DNA of 7,315 nucleotides from contig NZ_JAUNHK010000115.1 in assembly GCF_030523985.1 (NCBI RefSeq), positions 1-7,315 of the forward strand, in the 5' to 3' direction. The notes under the pieces are model-generated. The model was not told where the DNA came from, did no database searches, and saw only the letters and a program-made list of their open reading frames with translations. Shown in pieces: positions 1 to 7,315 of this stretch. Each line of letters opens with the position of its first letter. Position 1 is the first letter of the stretch. The position numbers and the translations under genes are program-made. This stretch comes from Deinococcus sp. Its GTDB lineage: Bacteria > Deinococcota > Deinococci > Deinococcales > Deinococcaceae.

Positions 1-1032
1 AAGACCGTCGCCATCGTGGGCGGCAGTGGCTACGCAGGCGGCGAATTTCTGCGCCTCGCCCTGAACCATCCCCACCTCGAAGTCACGCAAGTGACCAGCG
101 AACGCAGCGCCAAACTGCCCGTGACGATGGTTCACCCCAACCTGCGCGGGGCGACCAACCTCAAATTCGTCAAGGCTGCCGACCTCGAAGCTGCCGACAT
201 CGTGGTGCTGGCACTGCCCCACAACTCGGCGGCCAAGCGCATTGCCGAATTTGAGGCGAAGGGCAAGGTGCTGGTGGACCTCTCCGCCGACTTCCGCCTC
301 AAAGACCCCGAGGTGTACGAGCGCGTGTACGGCGAGCCTCACCCCGCTCCCGACAAACTGGGTGAGTGGGTCTACGGCAACCCCGAACTGCACCGCGACG
401 ACCTGAAGGGCGCGACCCGCATCGCCTGCGCGGGCTGCTTTGCCACCTCTGTGATTCTGGCGCTGTACCCGCTGCTCAAGCTCGGGGCGTTGGCGCCCAA
501 GGACATCATCGCCACCGGGCTGGTGGGCAGCAGCGCGGCGGGCGCGAGTGCCAGCGATTCCAGCCACCACCCCGAACGGGCGGGCAGCCTGCGCGTCTAC
601 AAACCCGTCGGACACCGCCACACCGCCGAGGCGCAGCAGGAGCTTCCCGGCAACTTCCCCCTGCACCTGACCGCCATCTCTACCCCCCGCGTGCGCGGCA
701 TCCTGACCACCGTGCAGGCGTGGGTGCCCGACGGCTGGAGCGACAAGGACGTGTGGAGCGCCTACCGCGAGGTCTACGGCCAGGAGCCGTTTATCCGCAT
801 CGTCAAGGTCGCCAAGGGCATTCACCGCTACCCCGACCCCATGCTGCTCGACGGCACCAACTTCTGCGACATCGGCTTCGAGATGGACGTGGACACGGGC
901 CGAGTGGTGCTGATGTCCGCCATCGACAACCTCGTAAAAGGCACGGCGGGCCACGCCATTCAGTCGCTCAACATCGCGCATGGCTGGGATGAGCGGACAG
1001 GGCTGGAATTTATGGGATTGCACCCGGCTTAA
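1..1032 (+). CDS. argC: ArgC/LysY-family N-acyl-glutamyl/aminoadipyl-phosphate reductase, 5' end cut by window
   Basis: This cytoplasmic NADPH-dependent reductase converts a phosphorylated acyl side chain to a semialdehyde. The substrate is N-acetyl-glutamyl-phosphate in arginine synthesis, or LysW-bound aminoadipyl-phosphate in the Thermus/Deinococcus lysine route. The frame is open from base 1 and reads KTVAIVGGSGYAGG, so the start codon lies just outside and the gene lacks only about one to a few residues. The GTG at base 16 is inside the Rossmann motif and cannot be the start. Counting from base 1, the dinucleotide-binding GGSGYAG is at 7-13, the catalytic Cys of AGCFAT at 146, the HHPERAGS block near 189-196 and the HRH motif at 205-207. 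The C-terminal blocks NLVKGTAGHA and GLHPA are intact. About 343 residues are present, normal for the family. Overall wording resembles Thermus LysY as I remember it, so LysY is a real alternative to ArgC. Family certain, substrate not. Confidence 0.93.
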   Translation, partial: KTVAIVGGSGYAGGEFLRLALNHPHLEVTQVTSERSAKLPVTMVHPNLRGATNLKFVKAADLEAADIVVLALPHNSAAKRIAEFEAKGKVLVDLSADFRLKDPEVYERVYGEPHPAPDKLGEWVYGNPELHRDDLKGATRIACAGCFATSVILALYPLLKLGALAPKDIIATGLVGSSAAGASASDSSHHPERAGSLRVYKPVGHRHTAEAQQELPGNFPLHLTAISTPRVRGILTTVQAWVPDGWSDKDVWSAYREVYGQEPFIRIVKVAKGIHRYPDPMLLDGTNFCDIGFEMDVDTGRVVLMSAIDNLVKGTAGHAIQSLNIAHGWDERTGLEFMGLHPA

Positions 1033-1051
1033 GCCTGAGCCAGAGAAGAAA

Positions 1052-1087
1052 AATACGGATTCCGCACGCCGAGGCGGAATCCGTATT
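1052..1087. terminator. Bidirectional intrinsic terminator between convergent genes
   Basis: A perfect 14-bp inverted repeat has arms at 1052-1065 (AATACGGATTCCGC) and 1074-1087, with an 8-base loop. It lies 19 bases after the reductase stop and 17 bases after the gdhB-like stop on the other strand. Read on the minus strand, the stem runs into TTTTTCTTCT, a good U-tract. Read on the plus strand it is followed by the weaker TTCGTTT. It therefore fits as a shared terminator for both genes, strongest for the gdh operon. Confidence 0.85.
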
Positions 1088-1104
1088 CGTTTGGGAGAAG
1101 GCGT

Positions 1105-2409
<1,305 letters not shown>

Positions 2410-2462
2410 AACGCTCCTTTACAAGAGGCGGAAAATCGGAGAGGAGGGGCAAAAATAGGGCT

Positions 2463-3707
2463 TTATGGGTACACGCCGCGCATGACGGTGGCGTTGTGCA
2501 AGCGGTTGAGGGCCACGGCATAGGCCGCCGTGCGCAGGTCGGTGCCGCTGCGCTGCGCGAACGTGGTGACCGAGTCGAGCGCCGCCAGCACGCGGGCGTC
2601 AATCGCCGCTTCGATTTCCGCTTCCGACCAGAAGAAGTTGCTGGCGTCCTGCACCCATTCCAGATAGTTGACAATCAGGCCGCCGATGCTGGCGACCACG
2701 TCGGGCAAAATCTCTACACCCTGTGTGGTCAGGAAGCGCTCGGCTTCGGGCAACACGGCGCGGTTGGTGGCCTCCACGACGTAGCGGGCGCGAACCGCGT
2801 GGGCATTGCCCGCATTGATGACGCCGTAGTCGTAGGCCAGAATCAGCGCGTCCACATCCAGTTGCACCAGTTCCTCGGGGCTGATTTCGGTGCCGAAGCC
2901 TTCGAGCTTGCCGCGCTGTTCGTGGTGCTGGGCCAACGCTTCCAGGTCGAGGCCGGAACTGGCGAACACGGCTCCGCCTTCATCCCCGATGGCGACGACC
3001 AGGGCACCCCAGCCGGAAAGCAGTTGCGCGGCCCGCCGAGCGACTTCGCCGTAACCGTAAACGGCGACCCTGGAGTGCTTGAGCGGCTGCCCGGCCTGTT
3101 CCAGCACGCGGGCGGTGACCAGCGCGGCGCTGCGCCCACGGGCGTCCTTGCTGCCGTAGCTGCCGCCCAGGGGCAGAGGCTTGCCGACGACCACGCCGCT
3201 GGTGGCTTCGCCCGTGTTTTCGTTGTAGGTGTCCAGCGCCCAGGCCATCACTTGCTGGTCGGTGCCGATGTCGGGGGCCAGGATGTCTTCGTTCTTGCCG
3301 ATCAGTTCGACCAGTTCGGAGGTAAAGCGTCGGGTCAACCCCTCCAGTTCGTGCGGGGTCAGGGTGGTGGGGTCAACGTCCACGCCCCCCTTCGCGCCGC
3401 CCAGCGGCAGGTCGGCGACAGCGGCCTTGAGGGTCATGATGGCGGCCAGCACTTCGCATTCGTGGGCGTTCAGCCCCGGCTTGAAGCGCACGCCGCCCAT
3501 GCTGGGGCCACGCGCCGTGGAATGCACGCTGCGGTAGCCGCGAAACATCCGCACCTGACCGTCGTCCATGCGAACGGGCAGGTTGATGCTGACGGTTCTT
3601 TTGGGGTACTTGAAATACGCCAGCGACTGGTCGGTCACCTCGGTATAAGGCAGGGCCTGCTGAAGCTGCTCAATCAGCCCCTGCCAGTTGAGTCCTGTTG
3701 CCCGCAT
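2463..3707 (-). CDS. gdhA: Degenerate glutamate dehydrogenase paralogue, probable regulatory subunit (GdhA-like)
   Basis: This 414-residue protein has the full two-domain glutamate dehydrogenase fold and aligns end to end with the downstream gene, including the shared C-terminal G(L/V)YP. Lys94, the catalytic-lysine equivalent Lys106 (GGAKGG) and Asp146 are kept. Several other contacts are changed: the glutamate-binding Lys is Met70 (GPSMGG), the Rossmann motif is GYGEVA at 218-223, the IPAAL block reads ILAYD near 289-293, EGANGP is EATNRA at 312-317, and the Ser of VTVSYFEW is Asn347. This suggests weak or no glutamate dehydrogenase activity and a regulatory partner role, as for Thermus GdhA; that role is inferred. 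The start is ATG at 3707, with AAGGAG nine bases upstream. An in-frame ATG 11 codons earlier overlaps that binding site and is not preferred. A dehydrogenase for another amino acid is the main alternative. Confidence 0.88.
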   Translation of the reverse strand: MRATGLNWQGLIEQLQQALPYTEVTDQSLAYFKYPKRTVSINLPVRMDDGQVRMFRGYRSVHSTARGPSMGGVRFKPGLNAHECEVLAAIMTLKAAVADLPLGGAKGGVDVDPTTLTPHELEGLTRRFTSELVELIGKNEDILAPDIGTDQQVMAWALDTYNENTGEATSGVVVGKPLPLGGSYGSKDARGRSAALVTARVLEQAGQPLKHSRVAVYGYGEVARRAAQLLSGWGALVVAIGDEGGAVFASSGLDLEALAQHHEQRGKLEGFGTEISPEELVQLDVDALILAYDYGVINAGNAHAVRARYVVEATNRAVLPEAERFLTTQGVEILPDVVASIGGLIVNYLEWVQDASNFFWSEAEIEAAIDARVLAALDSVTTFAQRSGTDLRTAAYAVALNRLHNATVMRGVYP

Positions 3708-3716
3708 AGGGTCACT

Positions 3717-3722
3717 CTCCTT
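3717..3722 (-). promoter_or_regulatory. Ribosome-binding site that fixes the gdhA-like start
   Basis: AAGGAG on the minus strand lies nine bases before the ATG at 3707. It decides against the in-frame ATG at 3740, which would place this Shine-Dalgarno sequence inside the coding region and has no comparable site before it. Confidence 0.8.
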
Positions 3723-3767
3723 AACAACTGTCTTGCACAAATGGGTTTTGGCGTGTCTGAGGATACA

Positions 3768-3777
3768 GGTCTAGACC
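3768..3777. promoter_or_regulatory. 10-bp perfect palindrome GGTCTAGACC
   Basis: A perfect ten-base palindrome lies about 60 bp upstream of the gdhA-like start and three bases upstream of a TATCCT stretch on the minus strand. It could be an operator over the gdh promoter. The motif is short enough to be chance, and it also contains the rare CTAG tetramer. Confidence 0.25.
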
Positions 3778-3834
3778 GCTCCTCGCCGCTTTTTTGTTGC
3801 GCTGTCTTGCCCCTATGGACACTGCTTTTGCTGA

Positions 3835-3849
3835 TTGAACCGAGTTCAA
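3835..3849. promoter_or_regulatory. 15-bp palindrome, candidate operator
   Basis: TTGAAC and GTTCAA form perfect six-base arms around CGA, about 130 bp upstream of the gdhA-like start. The size and symmetry fit a dimeric regulator site. I do not recognise the regulator. Confidence 0.35.
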
Positions 3850-3926
3850 GCAACGCGCAGACGATTCCTGCCTGTCTTCGGAAATGGGCAGACGTTGCAA
3901 GAGCCGTTGCCCCCTCGCTCCCAGCC

Positions 3927-4937
<1,011 letters not shown>

Positions 4938-4944
4938 GCGAAAA

Positions 4945-4948
4945 CCTC
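4945..4948 (-). promoter_or_regulatory. Ribosome-binding site that fixes the E1 beta start
   Basis: GAGG on the minus strand lies seven bases before the ATG at 4937. It is modest, but it is the best-placed Shine-Dalgarno sequence among the candidate E1 beta starts. Confidence 0.6.
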
Positions 4949-4973
4949 GGTGGTTGGGAGAAACTGAATCTGA

Positions 4974-5001
4974 GCCATCTGCCATCTGCCTTCAGCCATT
5001 T
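4974..5001. repeat. Four degenerate heptamer repeats in the E1 alpha-E1 beta spacer
   Basis: On the plus strand four consecutive 7-base units read GCCATCT, GCCATCT, GCCTTCA and GCCATTT. The first two are identical and the others differ at two positions or fewer. They fill much of the 70-bp gap between the E1 genes, with no coding function there. They look like slippage-type tandem repeats. Confidence 0.7.
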
Positions 5002-5007
5002 GCGGCT

Positions 5008-6126
5008 TCACAACTCGCCCAGCAGTTCCGCCCGCTGCCTCAGCAGTTGCGGCGTCGGCTCGGCAAAGACGTGCTCCAGAATCTCTTTGGGTTCGGGGTC
5101 GGGGTAAGCGTCGGCTTCGGCCAGCGCGGCTTCAAACTCGTCGGCCACTTCCTTTTGCAGCGCGGCGTCGCTCTCGGCGGTCAGAATGCCTTCTGCCAGC
5201 AGGTGATGTTGCAGGCGCTGCACGGGGTCTTTGTCGTCCCAGCCTGCGGTGTCCTCGTCGGTGCGGTAGCGGGTGGGGTCGTCCGCGACGGTGTGCGGCT
5301 TGACGCGGTAGGTCACGGTTTCGATGAGGGTAGGGCCTTCGCCCCGGCGGGCGCGTTCCACGGCCTCAAAGGTCACGTGCCAGGTCGCCAGCACGTCGTT
5401 GCCATCCACCCGCACGCCAAGAATGCCGTAGCCCAGGGCGCGGTGGCTGAGGTTGGTCGCCTTCGTCTGGGTGGCGGTGGGCACGCTGATGGCCCAGCCG
5501 TTGTTTTGCAGGATGAACACGCACGGAGCGTTCAAGGCTCCGGCAAAGTTCAGCGCCTCATGAAAGTCGCCCTCGCTGCTGCCACCGTCTCCGATAAAGG
5601 CCATAGCGACGTTTCTGGTGCCCTTGCGCTTTTCCGCCAGCGCCGCGCCCACCGCCTGCGGGTACTGGGTGGCGATGGGAATGTAAAAGGGCAGCACCTT
5701 GAGGTCGGCGGGCATCTGCCAACCGTGCGGGCTGGTGCGCCAGTAGGCCAGCGTGCGGGCAATCGGCAGACCGAGGGTCAGCGCCGCGCCCGTGTCGCGG
5801 TAGGTGGGAAACAGCCAGTCGTTTTTGGTGAGCGCGGCGGCGGTTCCGCACTGGCTGGCTTCCATGCCGCCAAACGGCGGAAATACCCCCAGGCGGCCCT
5901 GGCGGTAGAGCACCCAACCGCGCTCATCAAACTGCCGGGCGCGGCGCATCTGGCGGTAGAGATGAAGCCGCTGCTCGGGGCTGGGCAAGGCGTCGGGCCG
6001 AACCACCGTGCCGTCGGGCGCGAGGATTCGGAACATGTCGCCGCTTTGGGCCGCAGCGTCGTAGGCGGCGGCAGCGTTGGCAAATGCCTGGGCGGTTTCC
6101 TGGGTTTCGGGCTGAACTTGAGTCAT
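5008..6126 (-). CDS. 2-oxoacid dehydrogenase E1 component, alpha subunit (branched-chain type)
   Basis: This 372-residue subunit supplies the diphosphate- and Mg-binding half of the E1 active site. The thiamine-diphosphate motif runs from GDGGSSEGDFHEALN at 179-193 to QNNGWAISVP at 207-216, with Asp180 and Asn208 as expected metal ligands. YRQGRLGVFPPFGGMEA at 74-90 and FPTYRD at 106-111 match the conserved N-terminal blocks. The loop YRVKPHTVADDPTRYR at 273-288 carries the active-site His278; the serine phosphorylated in animal enzymes is replaced by Thr. An Ala-rich N-terminal extension of about 30 residues precedes the fold. The start at 6126 is supported by GAGGAG five bases upstream. With E1 beta 70 bp downstream the two are almost surely co-transcribed. 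A BkdA1-type function is favoured, but substrate range (pyruvate versus branched 2-oxoacids) cannot be settled from this sequence. Confidence 0.93.
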   Translation of the reverse strand: MTQVQPETQETAQAFANAAAAYDAAAQSGDMFRILAPDGTVVRPDALPSPEQRLHLYRQMRRARQFDERGWVLYRQGRLGVFPPFGGMEASQCGTAAALTKNDWLFPTYRDTGAALTLGLPIARTLAYWRTSPHGWQMPADLKVLPFYIPIATQYPQAVGAALAEKRKGTRNVAMAFIGDGGSSEGDFHEALNFAGALNAPCVFILQNNGWAISVPTATQTKATNLSHRALGYGILGVRVDGNDVLATWHVTFEAVERARRGEGPTLIETVTYRVKPHTVADDPTRYRTDEDTAGWDDKDPVQRLQHHLLAEGILTAESDAALQKEVADEFEAALAEADAYPDPEPKEILEHVFAEPTPQLLRQRAELLGEL

Positions 6127-6177
6127 GACAGCTCCTCGGAGAAAAGGGGAGGGACGGCGAGAGGACCAACCAAAACG

Positions 6178-6212
6178 CCCGCCTCACACCGGGCCAGGCC
6201 AGGTCAGGCGGG
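6178..6212 (-). terminator. Terminator-like hairpin in the E1 alpha leader, possible attenuator
   Basis: On the minus strand CCCGCCT and AGGCGGG form a 7-bp GC-rich stem around a 21-base loop, followed directly by CGTTTTGGTT. It ends about 40 bases before the E1 alpha ribosome-binding site. Position and following T-run fit a leader attenuator, but the loop is long and the stem short, so this is a weak call. Confidence 0.3.
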
Positions 6213-6226
6213 GCAAATGTTCAGCG

Positions 6227-6259
6227 TCAGGGGGCGCGGCGCTGGTTCAGGAGGCGCAT
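6227..6259 (-). CDS. Possible 10-residue leader peptide upstream of E1 alpha
   Basis: An ATG at 6259 opens a frame encoding MRLLNQRRAP before a TGA. A GAGG at 6267-6270 lies seven bases upstream, normal Shine-Dalgarno spacing. The frame ends 14 bases before the terminator-like hairpin. Two adjacent leucines would suit control by a branched-chain amino acid, but two codons is few for classical attenuation, and such a short frame is easily fortuitous. No protein evidence is possible at this length. Confidence 0.2.
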   Translation of the reverse strand: MRLLNQRRAP

Positions 6260-6367
6260 GGACCGTCCTCGCTCCGCCTCATGCAGAGGGGCGCAGGCAA
6301 CAGCAGGGCAGACGGCAGGACAGGTCATCAGGCGACAGCAGACTCCGAAGATTTGAAGATGCTGCCT

Positions 6368-6398
6368 AGACTAGCAAAAGCGAGTGCCTTCCGGTCAC
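6368..6398 (-). promoter_or_regulatory. Candidate promoter of the E1 alpha-E1 beta operon
   Basis: On the minus strand GTGACC at 6393-6398 resembles a -35 box. TGCTAGTCT at 6368-6376 fits an extended -10 (TGnTAnnnT). The 19-base spacing is longer than ideal. It would give a leader of roughly 235 bases before E1 alpha, containing the short frame and hairpin described above. Confidence 0.3.
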
Positions 6399-6415
6399 GG
6401 CGGAGTCCAGAAGGC

Positions 6416-6471
6416 GACAGACGAATAGGCCGCGAAGCTGCTGCATACGCTTCGCGGCCTATTCGTCTGTC
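6416..6471 (-). terminator. 23-bp perfect hairpin after the cysteine-rich membrane protein gene
   Basis: Arms at 6416-6438 and 6449-6471 are exact reverse complements around the 10-base loop TGCTGCATAC. The stem begins 12 bases after the stop of the gene at 6484-7263, so it probably ends that transcript. It lacks a U-tract: the minus strand continues GCCTTCTGG. The stem is longer than usual for an intrinsic terminator; an RNA-stabilising 3' hairpin or a protein-binding palindrome are alternatives. Confidence 0.7.
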
Positions 6472-6483
6472 AGAGGGGGAAGG

Positions 6484-7263
6484 TCAACTGCCGCAGCCCC
6501 CGCCGCCACAGCCTCCACCACAACCCCCGCCTCCACTGTCGCCGCAACTGCTGTCACTGCCGCTGCTGTCGCAACTGTCGCCGCCCGTGTAGCCGCAGCC
6601 TGCACCTCCGCAGGAGCCGCCGCCGCTTGACCCGTCGGCCTTGCGGGGGTCGCCTGGGTGGGGCTGCATGGCCGCCGCGAAACTGCCGACCAGCAGGAAC
6701 ACGATGACGCCCAGCACCGTCAGAGCCGCTGCAGACAGGTGGAAAAAGACAGACATCGCCGCTCCCAGAAGCACGGTCCACAGCAGGGCTGGCCTGACCA
6801 GGAAGGGAGCGCGGCGGCGGGGCCGGGCCACACGCCAGATGTCGCTGGGCGGCTCATGTCCGAAGGTGGCGCGGTAGTCGTCCAGGGTGCGGCGGTACTG
6901 CGCGGCGTATCTCGCGCCGTCGCCGGGCAGCCCCTCGGCGGGTTCGTGGTGCAGGGGCGCAGGCAGCAGCGGCGTCAGCTTTTCCCAGTAGTCACGGGAA
7001 AAGGTCAGGTGCATGTGCCACGCCTCGTCCACGATTTGCGAGGGCGTGACTTCGTGTCCCATCGTCGCGGCGAGGTGGATAAAGCGGCGGTACTCGGTCA
7101 GCCCGCGGGTGGTGTAGTCCAGCGTCCACTTCTGCTCGGCCATCAGCTTGGTGGTCATGGCCGCCGGGAAAGTGTAGGTCGCCACCGCAGCTTCGTCGTA
7201 GTGGGCCGTGAAGGGGCTGGGCATGGGGAAGGTGGAATCGGTGTTTTTGGTCAGGATGGTCAT
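6484..7263 (-). CDS. Glycine-rich domain-containing membrane protein with Cys/Gly-rich tail
   Basis: The function of this 259-residue protein is unknown. Residues about 50-145 match my memory of the bacterial glycine-rich-domain-containing family (GRDP/DUF1399-like): EYRRFIHLAA, the VDEAWHMH motif at 78-85 followed by TFSRDYW, a PLHHEP block at 103-108 and YRRTLDDYRATFG. The clustered His and Trp suggest a metal or ligand site, which is inference. An Arg-rich stretch at 148-157 precedes two hydrophobic segments at about 158-174 and 178-198, so the protein is probably membrane-anchored with no cleaved signal peptide. The final 42 residues are Gly/Ser/Cys-rich and hold all seven cysteines (218, 223, 231, 240, 248, 252, 257). 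The start at 7263 has GGAGG five bases upstream. Similar Gly/Cys tails occur in TIGR04222-type membrane proteins. Its own upstream neighbours lie outside the window. Confidence 0.85.
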   Translation of the reverse strand: MTILTKNTDSTFPMPSPFTAHYDEAAVATYTFPAAMTTKLMAEQKWTLDYTTRGLTEYRRFIHLAATMGHEVTPSQIVDEAWHMHLTFSRDYWEKLTPLLPAPLHHEPAEGLPGDGARYAAQYRRTLDDYRATFGHEPPSDIWRVARPRRRAPFLVRPALLWTVLLGAAMSVFFHLSAAALTVLGVIVFLLVGSFAAAMQPHPGDPRKADGSSGGGSCGGAGCGYTGGDSCDSSGSDSSCGDSGGGGCGGGCGGGGCGS

Positions 7264-7268
7264 CGTTG

Positions 7269-7273
7269 CCTCC
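7269..7273 (-). promoter_or_regulatory. Ribosome-binding site of the cysteine-rich membrane protein
   Basis: GGAGG on the minus strand lies five bases before the ATG at 7263. A small 13-bp inverted repeat (GTCTG-n3-CAGAC, 7278-7290) sits just upstream and could fold next to the binding site. Nothing else is recognisable before the window edge. Confidence 0.75.
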
Positions 7274-7315
7274 TCTGGTCTGCGTCAGACAGTGTTGATG
7301 CTTGCGGGCAGCATG

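Larger units (their letters stand above)
3708..3926 (-). promoter_or_regulatory. Spacer between E1 beta and gdhA-like gene: probable gdh control region
   Basis: This 219-bp gap on the minus strand separates the E1 beta stop from the gdhA-like start and is too long for tight co-translation. It holds a TTGAAC-n3-GTTCAA palindrome at 3835-3849, a ten-base GGTCTAGACC palindrome at 3768-3777 and a TGTATCCT stretch just downstream of the latter that could be a -10 box, though no convincing -35 precedes it. The nonamer GCAAGACAG occurs twice, at 3728-3736 and 3802-3810. There is no clear terminator after E1 beta. A separate promoter for the gdh pair is likely but not proven. Confidence 0.4.
6127..6483 (-). 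other. 357-bp non-coding stretch: E1 operon leader plus terminator of the upstream gene
   Basis: No convincing full-size gene lies here. The part next to E1 alpha (6127 to about 6400) holds a promoter candidate, a short upstream frame with its own ribosome-binding site and a terminator-like hairpin. The part next to the cysteine-rich gene (6416-6471) is a 23-bp perfect hairpin. A plus-strand open frame runs across the region and into the antisense of the next gene, but its residues are arginine- and proline-rich low-quality sequence with no recognisable domain. Confidence 0.7.

Noticed and set aside
16..1032. GTG at base 16 as the start of the reductase
   Set aside because: It would remove the first strand of the Rossmann fold; the frame is open upstream and encodes KTVAI, as expected for the family.
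6125..6592. Plus-strand frame ending in a proline-rich repeat
   Set aside because: The proline run is the reverse reading of the Gly/Cys codons of the membrane protein tail, and the remainder covers the hairpins of the leader.
6484..6620. Cys/Gly-rich tail as a separate repeat or collagen-like element
   Set aside because: Spacing is irregular with no fixed period, and it is in frame with and continuous from the membrane protein.

Overview
The window is high-GC bacterial DNA with densely packed, operon-like genes. Gene content and protein style point to the Deinococcus-Thermus phylum, most likely a Deinococcus: an ArgC/LysY-type reductase of the Thermus/Deinococcus style, a tandem pair of glutamate dehydrogenase paralogues like Thermus GdhA-GdhB, and a branched-chain-type 2-oxoacid dehydrogenase E1 pair. 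The species is inferred from protein resemblance only. I see no insertion sequence, CRISPR array, tRNA, rRNA or phage gene.

Layout. (1) 1-1032, plus strand: an ArgC/LysY-family acyl-phosphate reductase whose first codon or codons lie before the window. (2) 1052-1087: a hairpin that can terminate both the reductase and the convergent gdh genes. (3) 1105-3707, minus strand: two glutamate dehydrogenase genes, a degenerate gdhA-like gene followed 53 bp later by a canonical gdhB-like gene. (4) 3708-3926: a spacer with two small palindromes that should hold the gdh control region. (5) 3927-6126, minus strand: E1 alpha followed by E1 beta of a branched-chain-type 2-oxoacid dehydrogenase. (6) 6127-6483: a long leader or control region with a weak promoter candidate, a 10-codon upstream frame, a terminator-like hairpin before E1 alpha, and a perfect 23-bp hairpin that follows the next gene. 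(7) 6484-7263, minus strand: a membrane protein with a bacterial glycine-rich-domain-type N-terminal domain, two membrane segments and a tail in which all seven of its cysteines sit among glycines. The last 52 bases are its ribosome-binding site and upstream edge.

How the genes may work together. Branched-chain amino acids are transaminated with 2-oxoglutarate, giving branched 2-oxoacids (the substrates of an E1 of this type) and glutamate (the substrate of glutamate dehydrogenase). Placing E1 and a two-subunit glutamate dehydrogenase next to each other on the same strand fits amino-acid catabolism or nitrogen balancing. In the Thermus hetero-oligomeric enzyme the GdhA subunit is regulatory. 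The upstream paralogue here has lost several substrate and cofactor contact residues, which fits that role. The cysteine-rich membrane protein has no evident link to this metabolism and is the least understood gene in the window.
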